Assembly (NCBI GenBank): GCA_037190845.1
Contig: JBBCJI010000005.1
Coordinates: 186,001 to 250,000, forward strand
From: JBEBVQ01 sp037190845
GTDB lineage: Bacteria; Bacteroidota; Bacteroidia; Chitinophagales; Chitinophagaceae
Direction: 5' to 3'
DNA length: 64,000 bases
Shown here: one piece after another, positions 42,018-51,392 of the stretch
How the letters are laid out: each line of letters opens with the position of its first letter
Numbering within the stretch: position 1 is the first letter of the stretch
Notes under the pieces: generated by a model
What the model saw: only the letters and a program-made list of their open reading frames with translations
Database searches by the model: none
What the model was told of the DNA's origin: nothing
Made by a program: the position numbers and the translations under genes

Positions 42018-43220
42018 ATGAATCTTTTACATAAAAAAGCTGCAGGGTATACGGCTTCGCTGGAGATCAAAGAAGCAGGTTTCTACCCTTATTTCCGGCC
42101 GATCAGTTCGGCGCAGGATACCGAAGTCATGATTGGAGGGCAAAAGGTATTAATGTTCGGTTCCAATTCCTACCTCGGTCTTACCAATCATCCGAAGATC
42201 AGGGAAGCTGCCATCAGGGCAGTGGAAAAATACGGATCGGGATGTGCCGGCTCACGATTTCTCAATGGCACACTGGATATCCATGAAGAGCTGGAAGAAC
42301 GCCTCGCGCGTTTTGTAGGTAAAGAATCCGCAGTGATCTTCAGTACCGGTTTCCAGGTGAATCAGGGTGTGCTTTCTTCGCTGGCCGGGAGAAATGAATA
42401 TCTCCTCCTGGATGAATATGATCATGCCTCTATTATTGACGGCGCCCGGCTTTCCTTCGCCAAAACAATCAAGTATCGGCATAATGATATGCAGGATCTG
42501 GAAAGGCACCTGCAGAAACTTCCGGCACAGGCGCTTAAGATCATCGTTACCGACGGTATATTCAGTATGGAAGGCGATATCGTCCGGTTACCGGAACTCA
42601 TGTTCCTGGCAGAAAAATATCAGGCATCCGTAATGATCGATGACGCGCATGGACTGGGTGTGCTGGGCGAAAGAGGTTCGGGTACTGCAGCTCATTTCGG
42701 GTACACGAATGAAGTGGACCTGATCATGGGGACGTTTAGCAAATCGCTGGCGTCACTGGGAGGCTTTATTGCGGCAGACCAGACTGTGATCGAATATATA
42801 AAGCACCATGCACGCTCCCTGATCTTCAGCGCGAGCATGACGCCGGCATCTGTGGCAAGCGCCATTGCTGCGCTTGATATTATAGAAACAGAAACGGAAC
42901 ATCTGGAAAAGCTTTGGTCGAACACCCGGTTTGCATTAAGCCTGATGCGGGCTGCCGGTATGAATACCGGGAAAACAGAAAGCCCGGTAATTCCTGTTTA
43001 TATAAGAGATAATGAAAAGACTTTTCTGCTCACCAGGAAACTGCAGGAAATGGGCGTATTCGTAAACCCTGTGGTAAGTCCTGCAGTGCCTCCGGAATAC
43101 AGTCTGATCCGGTTTTCCCTCATGGCTACACATACGGAGTCGCAGATAGAAGAAGCTGTGGGTAAGATCAAAATAGCATTACAGACAGTAGGAAACCAAA
43201 ATGCGGTATATGAGTATTAA
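42018..43220 (+). CDS. spt: Serine palmitoyltransferase (alpha-oxoamine synthase family)
   Basis: 400 residues, PLP-dependent and cytoplasmic. It condenses serine with a fatty acyl-CoA or acyl-ACP to 3-ketosphinganine, the first sphingolipid step. Seen here are GSNSYLGLTNHPK near residue 48, H136 in YDHASIIDG, D209 with DDAHGLGVLG, and the PLP lysine K242 in GTFSKSLASLGGF. These fit the oxoamine-synthase family; the assignment to serine palmitoyltransferase rather than KBL or BioF rests on the N-terminal YFRPI region, typical of Bacteroidota SPT, and on the ten-gene lipid context. It overlaps the next gene by up to 20 bp and is the first gene of the locus. Confidence 0.92.
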   Translation: MNLLHKKAAGYTASLEIKEAGFYPYFRPISSAQDTEVMIGGQKVLMFGSNSYLGLTNHPKIREAAIRAVEKYGSGCAGSRFLNGTLDIHEELEERLARFVGKESAVIFSTGFQVNQGVLSSLAGRNEYLLLDEYDHASIIDGARLSFAKTIKYRHNDMQDLERHLQKLPAQALKIIVTDGIFSMEGDIVRLPELMFLAEKYQASVMIDDAHGLGVLGERGSGTAAHFGYTNEVDLIMGTFSKSLASLGGFIAADQTVIEYIKHHARSLIFSASMTPASVASAIAALDIIETETEHLEKLWSNTRFALSLMRAAGMNTGKTESPVIPVYIRDNEKTFLLTRKLQEMGVFVNPVVSPAVPPEYSLIRFSLMATHTESQIEEAVGKIKIALQTVGNQNAVYEY

Positions 43221-44340
43221 TGTGACTACTGTACAAAACAAACAGGAGCTAAAGCAGTTCATAGACTGGCCGCATGAGCTCTACAGGGATGATCCTAATT
43301 ACGTCCCCGGATTATATCTGTCGGAAAAGCTTTTGCTGACCCGCCATCCGTTTCATCAGCACTCGGAAATGCATTTATTGCTGGCCCGAAAGAACAATAA
43401 AATTGTCGGGCGGATTGCAGCGATACTCAATAACAACCACAACCGTTTCAATAAGGCTTCAGACGGATTCTTTGGCTTCTTTGATGTGATCAGCGATCCG
43501 GAAGTTGCAAACGCCCTGATGGAAGCGGCAGAGGCCTGGCTGCGATCCCAAAAAGCCACCACCATAATTGGTCCGGTGAGTCCGAGCACCAATGAAGTAT
43601 GCGGCATGTTGATTGACGGATTCGGTGAGCCTCCGGTAGTAATGACGGCATATAATTCTTCCTATTACCCCGGCCTGATGGACGCAATGGGTTTTCAGAA
43701 AATGACGGACCTGCTGGCTTACCGTATTACGGACGGGGCATTTGACGATAAGCCTGTACGGTTGATGGATGCCCTTGCCCGCCGGCTTGCAGCAAACAAT
43801 ATTACAATCCGTAAGGTCAATCTCAAACGTTTTGATACAGAGGTGAAGGAGCTGATGCAGATATACAACCAGGCGTGGGATAAGAACCTGGGGTTCGTGC
43901 CAATGACGGATGCCGAATTCATGCAGATGAGTAAGGACGTGAAGCTGATCCTGGATGATGAGTTCTGCCTTATTGCAGAAAAAGATGGGCAGGCGATTGG
44001 TTTTGCGCTATGTATCCCCGACATTAATCAGGTCCAGATAAAGCTGAAGAAAGGAAGGTTGTTTCCTTTCGGATTCCTGAAGATGTTGCTGGGCAAAAAG
44101 AAGATCAGCAAAATGCGTGTGCTGGCGCTGGGGGTGCTGGAACCTTACCGAAAGCTGGGGATAGAAGCCGTCTTCTACGGAACGATTATCCGAAACGGAT
44201 TGAGAAAGGGATTTAAAGAAGCGGAAGCCTCCTGGATCCTTGAAAATAATGTATTGATGAACAGGGCGATGAGCCATATCAACGGTACGCCTTACAAGCG
44301 CTACCGGATCTATGAGAAAAAACTGGAGCATCATGGATAA
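43201..44340 (+). CDS. GNAT-fold acyltransferase-like protein, candidate ceramide synthase
   Basis: 379 residues from ATG 43201; ATG 43210 is as good. Residues 1-60 hold DDPNYVPGLYLSEKLLL, the middle has GPVSPSTNEVCGMLIDGF, and the C-terminal half resembles a GNAT acyl-CoA-binding fold (KMRVLALGVLEPYRKLGIEA with a basic run after it). Databases commonly label this family only as N-acetyltransferase or hypothetical. Lying between serine palmitoyltransferase and a short-chain/epimerase-type reductase, it fits the N-acylation step; in Caulobacter a GNAT-like protein does this. Both ends overlap neighbours (up to 20 bp with spt, 8 bp with the next gene). The activity is inferred. Confidence 0.78.
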   Translation: MRYMSINVTTVQNKQELKQFIDWPHELYRDDPNYVPGLYLSEKLLLTRHPFHQHSEMHLLLARKNNKIVGRIAAILNNNHNRFNKASDGFFGFFDVISDPEVANALMEAAEAWLRSQKATTIIGPVSPSTNEVCGMLIDGFGEPPVVMTAYNSSYYPGLMDAMGFQKMTDLLAYRITDGAFDDKPVRLMDALARRLAANNITIRKVNLKRFDTEVKELMQIYNQAWDKNLGFVPMTDAEFMQMSKDVKLILDDEFCLIAEKDGQAIGFALCIPDINQVQIKLKKGRLFPFGFLKMLLGKKKISKMRVLALGVLEPYRKLGIEAVFYGTIIRNGLRKGFKEAEASWILENNVLMNRAMSHINGTPYKRYRIYEKKLEHHG

Positions 44341-45316
44341 GCCGAAAATACTGATTACAGGAGCTAACGGCTTTGTCGGTTATCACCTCGTAGAGGCTGC
44401 GCTCAGAAAGGGAATGGAAGTACATGCCGGTGTGCGCGGTAATAGTAATACTGCTTCCCTGCACAGCTTTCCTATACACATCGTCAGCCTCGATTATGCA
44501 GATAAAGACCGCCTCCGGGCTTCATTTGAGCGGGAGCAATACGATTATGTAATTCATGCTGCAGGCGCAACCAAAGCCGGTAGTGAGACTGAGTATAATC
44601 AAGCCAATGCACTCAATACGGATATACTGTCTGCTGCACTGGATTTCTGCCGCCCGGAGAAGTTCGTATTCCTGAGCAGTCTCGCGGCGATGGGGCCGAC
44701 AGATTATGGTACGGATCAGATCATCAGGCTGGAGGATGCTCCGAAGCCGGTAACCCGGTATGGCAGGAGTAAGCTCTATGCAGAAGAGTTGCTTCGGGGG
44801 CATAAGGAATTACCCTGGATCATCCTGAGGCCGACAGCGGTGTACGGTCCCAGGGAAAAGGATCTGTTCGTGATGATCAAAACGCTTGCCCGTGGTCTGG
44901 AGACCTACATCGGCAGAAGACGTCAGATGCTCAGCTTCGTATATGTCAAGGACCTGGCGGAAGTCGCATTGCAGGCATGTGTTTCGGAAGTGCAACATCA
45001 GACTTACCATATCTCCGATGGGGCCGTATACAGCCGCTACGAAGTTTCGGACATTATTAAGAAAATACTGAACCGGAAAACAGTTGCGCTGCATGTGCCG
45101 GAAAAGACAGTGCGCAATATCGCAGGAATGATGGAGCGCATCAGCGGGAAAAAAACACCACTGCTTAATAAAGATAAAATTGCCGAGCTGGTAGCCGAAA
45201 ACTGGCAATGTGATATTGAGCCCGCTCAAAAAGACCTGGCATATCAACCAAAATACTTACTAAGAGAAGGTATGAAGGAAACGATCAACTGGTATCGTGA
45301 CAACAAATGGATATAA
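44333..45316 (+). CDS. NAD(P)-dependent epimerase/dehydratase-like protein, candidate ceramide reductase
   Basis: 327 residues from ATG 44333, inside the last codons of the previous gene; a start at 44312 would add seven unlikely residues. An extended SDR: TGANGFVGYH at residues 9-18, catalytic Y in RYGRSKLYAEE (YxxxK-like arrangement), VYGPREKD and a C-terminal helical part. Extended SDR proteins next to spt act as 3-oxo-(dihydro)ceramide reductases in the bacterial pathway, so that role is proposed. Sugar epimerase activity cannot be excluded. It is followed after 31 bp by inositol-3-phosphate synthase. Confidence 0.8.
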   Translation: MDKPKILITGANGFVGYHLVEAALRKGMEVHAGVRGNSNTASLHSFPIHIVSLDYADKDRLRASFEREQYDYVIHAAGATKAGSETEYNQANALNTDILSAALDFCRPEKFVFLSSLAAMGPTDYGTDQIIRLEDAPKPVTRYGRSKLYAEELLRGHKELPWIILRPTAVYGPREKDLFVMIKTLARGLETYIGRRRQMLSFVYVKDLAEVALQACVSEVQHQTYHISDGAVYSRYEVSDIIKKILNRKTVALHVPEKTVRNIAGMMERISGKKTPLLNKDKIAELVAENWQCDIEPAQKDLAYQPKYLLREGMKETINWYRDNKWI

Positions 45317-45347
45317 ACACTCAAACAATCACTAAAAACAATAGTAT

Positions 45348-46673
45348 ATGAGCAATGCAGTTAAAGACGCGTCAGGAAAGTTGGGCATCCTGATCCCCGG
45401 CCTCGGAGCCGTGGCCACCACGCTGATCGCAGGAGTGGAATCCATAAAGAAAGGACAGTCAAGACCGGTAGGGTCATTGTCTCAGATGGGTAATATCCGT
45501 CTCGGTAAAAGGACGGACAACCGGAATCCGCTGATCAGAGATTTTGTGCCGCTCGCGGATATCGGTGACATTGTATTTGGCGGATGGGATGTGTACCCGG
45601 ATAATGTGTATGAAGCGGCGAGTAATGCCAGGGTGTTGGAACAGGCACAACTGGAACAGGTGCGCCCGGCATTAGAAAAGATCCGCCCGATGAAAGCTGT
45701 CTTCGACAGGAATTATGTAAAGAATCTGGACGGCACTTATATCAAAGAAGCGGACACCAAATGGGGACTGGCCATTGCACTGATGGAGGATATCACCCGG
45801 TTCAAAAATGATAACGGTCTGGATCGCGTAGTGATAGTATGGTGTGCCTCTACGGAAAAGTATACGGAGCTGTCGGACGTGCACCAGTCCGTGGCAGCTT
45901 TTGAAGCAGGCCTCAAAAATAATCATCCGGATATTGCGCCCAGTATGATCTATGCTTATGCTGCGATTACGTCGGGAGTGCCGTTCGCTAATGGGGCTCC
46001 GAATCTTACGGTGGACATCCCCGCATTGGTGGAGCTTGCCAAAGAAAACAATATACCCATCGCCGGAAAGGATTTTAAAACCGGGCAGACGTTGATGAAG
46101 ACCATCGTAGCGCCGGGCCTTCAGGCAAGAGCACTGGGTGTCAATGGTTGGTTCTCTGCGAATATTCTCGGCAACCGGGACGGGTTGGTACTCGATGATC
46201 CGGAGAATTTCAAAACCAAGGAGACTTCCAAGCTCAGTGTGCTGGAACAAATACTTGACGGAGAAAAGAATCCGGAACTGTACGGTGAATTATATCACAA
46301 GGTGAGGATCAATTATTACCCGCCTCATGGTGATAATAAAGAAAGCTGGGACAATATTGACATCTTCGGATGGATGGGCTATCCGATGCAGATTAAGATC
46401 AACTTCCTTTGCCGGGATTCTATTCTTGCCGCTCCCATTGTGTTGGACCTGGCGTTATTCATCGACCTCGCTCACCGTGCCGGTATGAGCGGTATCCAGG
46501 AATGGCTCTCTTTCTATTTCAAAGCCCCGCAGACAGCAGAGGGACTGGCTCCGGAGCACGACATCTTCAAGCAACTGATGAAGCTGCAGAATACGCTCCG
46601 GCATATTATGGGTGAAGACCTGATCACGCATCTCGGGCTTGACTATTACCAGGAACTCGTAGAATCTCTTTAA
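45348..46673 (+). CDS. Inositol-3-phosphate synthase
   Basis: 441 residues. It converts glucose-6-phosphate to 1L-myo-inositol-1-phosphate with NAD. The Rossmann motif GLGAVATTLIAG is near residue 18; VVIVWCASTEKYTE, PNLTVDIPALVELA and the active-site lysine block AGKDFKTGQTLMK identify the family, and SKLSVLEQIL with the C-terminal dimer region follow. Length fits the bacterial/eukaryotic-like form found in Bacteroidota. Its place between sphingolipid genes and a CDP-alcohol transferase points to inositol lipid head-group supply. Confidence 0.95.
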   Translation: MSNAVKDASGKLGILIPGLGAVATTLIAGVESIKKGQSRPVGSLSQMGNIRLGKRTDNRNPLIRDFVPLADIGDIVFGGWDVYPDNVYEAASNARVLEQAQLEQVRPALEKIRPMKAVFDRNYVKNLDGTYIKEADTKWGLAIALMEDITRFKNDNGLDRVVIVWCASTEKYTELSDVHQSVAAFEAGLKNNHPDIAPSMIYAYAAITSGVPFANGAPNLTVDIPALVELAKENNIPIAGKDFKTGQTLMKTIVAPGLQARALGVNGWFSANILGNRDGLVLDDPENFKTKETSKLSVLEQILDGEKNPELYGELYHKVRINYYPPHGDNKESWDNIDIFGWMGYPMQIKINFLCRDSILAAPIVLDLALFIDLAHRAGMSGIQEWLSFYFKAPQTAEGLAPEHDIFKQLMKLQNTLRHIMGEDLITHLGLDYYQELVESL

Positions 46674-46690
46674 GCAAACAATAGCAGGAC

Positions 46691-47131
46691 TTGAAACCAG
46701 CTCACTATATAGCAAGCATATCCGGCATCGGATATATCAGAGGAGGAGGGACGATAGCCGCCGCAATTACCGCCATTGGATGGTATCTCCTGATGCCGGA
46801 GCATGCCGGTATTCAACTCCTGCTGACAATATTCGTTTGTCTCATTGGTGTATGGGTATCCGATGAGACAGCGTTAAGTTGGGGGAAAGACAGCAACCGG
46901 GTGGTCATCGACGAAGTGTTCGGTATGATGATTACCCTGCTGTTGCTGCCGCTGTCAGTTCCGGTCGTTATAGGCGGGTTTGTGTTGTTTCGTTTTTTTG
47001 ACATTGTGAAGCCGCTGGGCATCCGTCGTGCGGAACAGATCCCGGGAGGGTGGGGTGTAATGGCAGATGATCTGCTGGCAGGTGTCTGTGCCAACCTTGT
47101 CATGCAACTGATTGTATTCCTGCTTGCCTGA
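46691..47131 (+). CDS. PgpA-family phosphatase
   Basis: 146 residues from a TTG start (MKPAHYIASISGIGYIRGGG). The family marks are GIGYIRGGGTIAAAI, ETALSWGKDSNRVVIDEVFGMM and DIVKPLGIRRAEQIPGGWGVMADDLLAGV, with the acidic DE and DD pairs that hold the metal, plus three to four membrane helices. PgpA removes phosphate from phosphatidylglycerophosphate. In Bacteroides inositol-lipid clusters a PgpA-like enzyme has been linked to dephosphorylating phosphatidylinositol phosphate, and that role is favoured here by the neighbours. It begins 18 bp after the synthase gene. Confidence 0.88.
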   Translation: MKPAHYIASISGIGYIRGGGTIAAAITAIGWYLLMPEHAGIQLLLTIFVCLIGVWVSDETALSWGKDSNRVVIDEVFGMMITLLLLPLSVPVVIGGFVLFRFFDIVKPLGIRRAEQIPGGWGVMADDLLAGVCANLVMQLIVFLLA

Positions 47132-47144
47132 AACTGCTGCCGAT

Positions 47145-47516
47145 ATGCGTTCCTTTATTAAGTCCCAGTTTTCGTCGGTCATTGCCACCTCAGTAGATTT
47201 TTTTACCACCATCCTGCTCAGGGAAGTATTGGGTATGGGGTATCTGCCGGCACATGCATCGGGCATGACGGCGGGAGGTATCACTCAGTTTACCCTCAAC
47301 AGGAAGTGGACTTTCGGGGGCGGAAAAAACAGTGTCCGTACAACGGCAATCCGGTATGTCATGGCGTGGACGCTGGGGCTCATCCTCAGTACTGCCGGAG
47401 TCTGGCTGCTGACGCATTATCTGGGCGTAAACTATATTATTTCTAAAGCGATCGTATCTGTGGTGCTTTCCGTGAGTGTCAACTTTCACATACATAAACA
47501 TTATGTCTTTAAGTAA
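47145..47516 (+). CDS. GtrA-family small membrane protein
   Basis: 123 residues from ATG 47145; an in-frame TTG at 47112 would overlap the phosphatase gene and add a soluble head, so it is set aside. Four helices with FIKSQFSSVIATSVDFFTTI at the start, the conserved QFTLNRKWTF loop and NFHIHKHYVFK at the end. GtrA proteins are thought to help move polyprenyl-linked sugars across the inner membrane. In this locus it may serve a glycosylated or inositol-bearing lipid. It overlaps the next gene by 14 bp. Confidence 0.87.
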   Translation: MRSFIKSQFSSVIATSVDFFTTILLREVLGMGYLPAHASGMTAGGITQFTLNRKWTFGGGKNSVRTTAIRYVMAWTLGLILSTAGVWLLTHYLGVNYIISKAIVSVVLSVSVNFHIHKHYVFK

Positions 47517-50064
47517 GCTGTATCGGCTGCCGGTAATCCTGATGGTACTGTTCATAATGCTTGAACCTGCAATAGCTGCGGCACAGCGTACAGTTGTGAA
47601 AGGTATTGTAACAGATGCTGCGACGTCGAAGCCGCTATCGTTTGTTTCTGTTTACTTCCCCAATACCAATATCGGTACCAGTACCGATGACAATGGGGCA
47701 TTCGTCCTTTCCACTACTGAAAAGGTCACGCTGGTGGAAGTCTCGCATCTGGGATACCGGTCTTTTTCCAGAGCATTACAGCCCGGTGAGCAGATCACAT
47801 TATCCATTTTGCTGGAGGAAGACGCTACGGTGTTGAATGAGGTGGTCGTGAAAGTGAAAAAGGAGCGATATCGTAACAAGGACAATCCGGCAGTGGCACT
47901 TATCCGTAAAGTGATCGAACATAAAGACGAAAACCGGATGAGTAATTATGAAAGTCTTTCTTATCAGGAATATGAAAAGATCCGGTTTGCATTGAGTAAT
48001 AAACCAGAGAAACTGCACAATAACATGCTCGTAAAGAGGTATCCGTTTTTTAGAGAAAGTATTGACACCACCAGGTTGGAAGGCAGAGCCATCCTGCCGA
48101 TATACATGGAGGAAGTGCTGTCTGACAATTACCAGACCTTTAGCCTGCGGCAAACCAAAAAGATCATTACCGGACAAAAGAAGGTCAATTTTGATGAAGA
48201 CTTTCTGGACAATAATGGATTTGGTGTTTATCTGAAACATATCTACCAGCCGGTGGATATATACGATGGTAATATCACGGTTGTGACCAATCAGTTTATG
48301 AGCCCCGTAGCAGATCTGGCGCCTACATTCTACAAATACTATATCGTAGATACAGTGGAGGTGAACGGAGAAAAATTCATAGATCTGTTCTTTTCGCCGA
48401 GGAACAAAGCTGATTTTCTGTTCACCGGAAATATGCTCATTACGCTTGATAGTAACTATGCGATCTCAAAGGTCAATCTGAAGGTCAATAAGAATATTAA
48501 TCTCAACTGGGTGAAGGATATTCGTATTCTCCAGGAGTTTGAGAAGAATGAAACCGGGAAGTATATCCTGACCAAAAGCAGAATGGCGGCGGATTTTGGG
48601 ATGACCAAAAATAGTGACGGAGGGATATTTGGCGAACGCACGGTTTCTTACAAAAACTACCGCGTCAATGGTGTTATCCCGGATAGTGTCTTTCGCGGTG
48701 ATAAAATGGTCGTGGCATCAGAGGCGATGCATATGGATGATACTTTCTGGACGGCCAACCGCCATGAGTATATCAGTCAGTCTGAAAAGGCTGTGTATGC
48801 CAATATGGACAGCCTGCAGAGTTCCCGGTCTTTCAAGCAGGTGATGAATATGGCTACGCTTCTGCTGGCCGGTTATACAAAGGCATCCGATTATGTGGAG
48901 ATCGGTCCGGTGAATACCTTCTACAGTTTCAATCCGGTAGAGGGCTTCCGGCTGCGGCTGGGCGGAAGGACTACACCCAAGCTGAGCAGGCATTTTTATC
49001 TTGAATCCTACGCGGCTTATGGTTTTAGGGATGAAAGGTGGAAATATTACACCGGGGGAACTTATTCCTTTACCGGCAACAACCGGTTTACATTTCCTTC
49101 CAAAGGTCTGTCGGTAAGTTATCAGCAGGACACGAAGATTCCCGGACAGGAACTTCAGTTTGTGCAGGAAGACAATGTGCTGCTGTCGATAAAAAGAGGT
49201 GTCAACGATAAATGGCTGTACAATAAGATATTTAACCTCCACTACTATCAGGAATTCAGCAATAATATCTCTTATAAAGTTGGGTTTAAAAACTGGCAAC
49301 AGGAAGCCGCGGGCGGCCTGCAGTATACAACAGAACAAACCCTCACTCCGATTGAACATATCACGACTTCGGAACTGTTCTTTGAGTTTCGCTGGGCGCC
49401 GCACCAGAAATTCATTCAGGGAAAAACTTACCGGATACCTTTTCCCAATAAATACCCTGTATTTACGCTGCGCGGTACTGCGGGTATCAGGGATCTGCTG
49501 GGCGGGGAATATAATTATCAGAAGCTGACGTTGAATGTATATAAGCGTTTCTACCTGTCTCAGCTTGGCTATACGGATGTTGTTGCGGAGGGCGGCTATC
49601 TTTTTGGTAGAGTGCCTTATCCTTTGCTGGACATTCACCGAGCCAACCAGACTTATTCTTACCAACTGCAATCCTATAATCTGATGAACTTCCTGGAGTC
49701 TGTCAGTGATCACTACGTCAGTGTGCAGGCGGAACATGCATTCAATGGTTTTTTTCTGAACAAGATACCACTGGTGAAAAAGCTGAAGTTCCGGGAGTTT
49801 GCAAGTATCAAAGTTTTGTATGGCGGACTGAGGCCGGAAAATACGCCGGATGGCACACGGGATGATCTGTTGGCTTTCCCGGTTAACAATGCCGGTCAGC
49901 AGACGACTTTTTCCCTCGCAAGGGAACCGTATGTCGAAGGAAGCGTGGGGGTGGGTAACATCCTGAAGTTTTTCAGAGTGGATCTGGTAAGGAGGATCAC
50001 GTACCTGAACCATCCCAATGTGACGGAATGGGGGATCCGGGCAAGGTTCAAATTTGATTTTTAG
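47503..50064 (+). CDS. DUF5686 outer-membrane protein with carboxypeptidase-regulatory-like domain
   Basis: 853 residues from ATG 47503 (MSLSKLYRLP), chosen because it begins a signal peptide ending IAAAQR; a start at 47476 lacks this. Residues 30-120 are the CarboxypepD_reg-like beta sandwich (VKGIVTDAATSKPLSFVSVY, LVEVSHLGYRSF). The rest matches the DUF5686 pattern, with alternating aromatic strands and a C-terminal ARFKFDF ending in phenylalanine, as in outer-membrane barrels. Function is unknown. Its firm place inside a sphingolipid operon suggests a part in moving or anchoring these lipids in the outer membrane. Confidence 0.85.
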   Translation: MSLSKLYRLPVILMVLFIMLEPAIAAAQRTVVKGIVTDAATSKPLSFVSVYFPNTNIGTSTDDNGAFVLSTTEKVTLVEVSHLGYRSFSRALQPGEQITLSILLEEDATVLNEVVVKVKKERYRNKDNPAVALIRKVIEHKDENRMSNYESLSYQEYEKIRFALSNKPEKLHNNMLVKRYPFFRESIDTTRLEGRAILPIYMEEVLSDNYQTFSLRQTKKIITGQKKVNFDEDFLDNNGFGVYLKHIYQPVDIYDGNITVVTNQFMSPVADLAPTFYKYYIVDTVEVNGEKFIDLFFSPRNKADFLFTGNMLITLDSNYAISKVNLKVNKNINLNWVKDIRILQEFEKNETGKYILTKSRMAADFGMTKNSDGGIFGERTVSYKNYRVNGVIPDSVFRGDKMVVASEAMHMDDTFWTANRHEYISQSEKAVYANMDSLQSSRSFKQVMNMATLLLAGYTKASDYVEIGPVNTFYSFNPVEGFRLRLGGRTTPKLSRHFYLESYAAYGFRDERWKYYTGGTYSFTGNNRFTFPSKGLSVSYQQDTKIPGQELQFVQEDNVLLSIKRGVNDKWLYNKIFNLHYYQEFSNNISYKVGFKNWQQEAAGGLQYTTEQTLTPIEHITTSELFFEFRWAPHQKFIQGKTYRIPFPNKYPVFTLRGTAGIRDLLGGEYNYQKLTLNVYKRFYLSQLGYTDVVAEGGYLFGRVPYPLLDIHRANQTYSYQLQSYNLMNFLESVSDHYVSVQAEHAFNGFFLNKIPLVKKLKFREFASIKVLYGGLRPENTPDGTRDDLLAFPVNNAGQQTTFSLAREPYVEGSVGVGNILKFFRVDLVRRITYLNHPNVTEWGIRARFKFDF

Positions 50065-50082
50065 TGTGAAAATTATGATGTA

Positions 50083-50805
50083 ATGAAAGCGATAAGAGAT
50101 ATGCTGCAGCAGTTGATCTACAAAGTGATCAACCCGTTTGTGAAGCTGCTGATCAGAATGGGGCTGACCCCGAACATGGTGACCCTGATCGGGCTGGCGC
50201 TGAATATTGCCGTGGCGGTTGTGTTTATCGCCGGGGCGGAGCAGACCAACCGTGGCGATCTGGACTATGTAGGCTGGGCAGGTGGATTGATCCTGTTTGC
50301 GGGATTGTTTGATATGCTCGACGGGCAGGTGGCGCGACTGGGTAATATGAGTTCGCGTTTTGGCGCTATGTTCGATTCCGTGCTGGACCGGTACAGTGAG
50401 ATGATCCTGTTCTTCGGTATCTGTTATTACCTGGTGGCTCATCATTATTTCCTCAGCTCCATATTTGCCTTTATGGCGCTGATCGGCTCCATGATGGTTA
50501 GCTATACACGGGCGCGGGCAGAAGGGCTTGGTGTGGAATGCAAAGGTGGTATGATGCAGCGGCCGGAAAGGGTAGTGCTGATCAGCCTGTCTGCTATCGC
50601 GACGGGGATTACCTATCATTTCGCGGGGCCGGATTTCAAGATCAGTATTCCGGGTACGGATTTTCCGCTCTTTGAAACGATCTCCGTATTTACCATTCCC
50701 ATTGCAATCATGGCAGTGTTGACCAACATCACTGCCGTTGGAAGACTGATGGATGCAAAAAAGGCTTTGGACGCAAAAGAAAACAGCTATGAGCAGCACC
50801 GTTAG
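50083..50805 (+). CDS. CDP-alcohol phosphatidyltransferase, candidate phosphatidylinositol-phosphate synthase
   Basis: 240 residues with about six helices. The signature D-x2-DG-x2-AR-x8-G-x3-D-x3-D is complete: D77, D80-G81, A84-R85, G94, D98 and D102. The enzyme transfers an alcohol to a CDP-activated lipid, releasing CMP, at the cytoplasmic face. With inositol-3-phosphate synthase and a PgpA phosphatase in the same operon, inositol phosphate is the best acceptor candidate; the family alone does not say. Its end overlaps the DUF4833 gene by 17 bp. Confidence 0.92.
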   Translation: MKAIRDMLQQLIYKVINPFVKLLIRMGLTPNMVTLIGLALNIAVAVVFIAGAEQTNRGDLDYVGWAGGLILFAGLFDMLDGQVARLGNMSSRFGAMFDSVLDRYSEMILFFGICYYLVAHHYFLSSIFAFMALIGSMMVSYTRARAEGLGVECKGGMMQRPERVVLISLSAIATGITYHFAGPDFKISIPGTDFPLFETISVFTIPIAIMAVLTNITAVGRLMDAKKALDAKENSYEQHR

Positions 50806-51385
50806 ATGGGGACATACGCCGTTCAGGATATTGCTGCTGTTATGGGTGACGGTTGCATTGCCGTTGTGCTCAATGGCCGGTCCGCTAAAAGCTTATTCTT
50901 TTAATGAGGCGGATACATTTCCCGTACCGCCGCCGCATCCCGACATGATGTTCTATCTGCAAAGGACACCCAATACCAATACGATCGTGTATGGTCTGAA
51001 CTTTGATAAAGAGGACAGGCTGAATGCGGCTGCCCCTATCCGTGTTTACTGGATCCGCTATACAGAGCCGGGTCATCCTGTACGGGATCTGAACTATATA
51101 CAAAGAACATTTGCCTACGGTGTCAAAACAAAACAGACGGGTAAGGATACCTGGGAGTTGAAGATCGTAGCGTACGATAAGCTGCCGCTGATGTTGCGTA
51201 AAGGGAACGACGGGAATTATCATGTATATGCCCATCTGGACAACAAGCCTGTGATCTTCCGTAAAGCCTATATTAAGATAACTGAAAAGGGGACATTCTG
51301 GAATCCGGACATTCCCTATATCGAACTGACTGGTACCGATTTAGCGACCGGTAAAGAGATGGTGCATCGTATCAAACCTAAATAA
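50789..51385 (+). CDS. Exported DUF4833 protein
   Basis: 198 residues from ATG 50789 (MSSTVRWGHT), overlapping the previous gene. A signal peptide of about 30 residues (FRILLLLWVTVALPLCSMAG) precedes a single DUF4833 domain with PHPDMMFYLQRTPNTNTIVY, the aromatic RVYWIRYTEPG block and YGVKTKQTGKD. It should be in the periplasm. Function of DUF4833 is not known to me. Its repeated pairing with a CDP-alcohol transferase and a PAP2 enzyme here suggests a helper in inositol lipid synthesis or transfer. Confidence 0.82.
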   Translation: MSSTVRWGHTPFRILLLLWVTVALPLCSMAGPLKAYSFNEADTFPVPPPHPDMMFYLQRTPNTNTIVYGLNFDKEDRLNAAAPIRVYWIRYTEPGHPVRDLNYIQRTFAYGVKTKQTGKDTWELKIVAYDKLPLMLRKGNDGNYHVYAHLDNKPVIFRKAYIKITEKGTFWNPDIPYIELTGTDLATGKEMVHRIKPK

Positions 51386-51392
51386 TCAATTC

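Noticed and set aside
48718..50799. A 693-codon open frame on the minus strand
   Set aside because: It is antisense to the DUF5686 and CDP-alcohol transferase genes, rich in His, Arg and Gln without any domain pattern, and has no promoter or partner. It mirrors the codon bias of the real genes.
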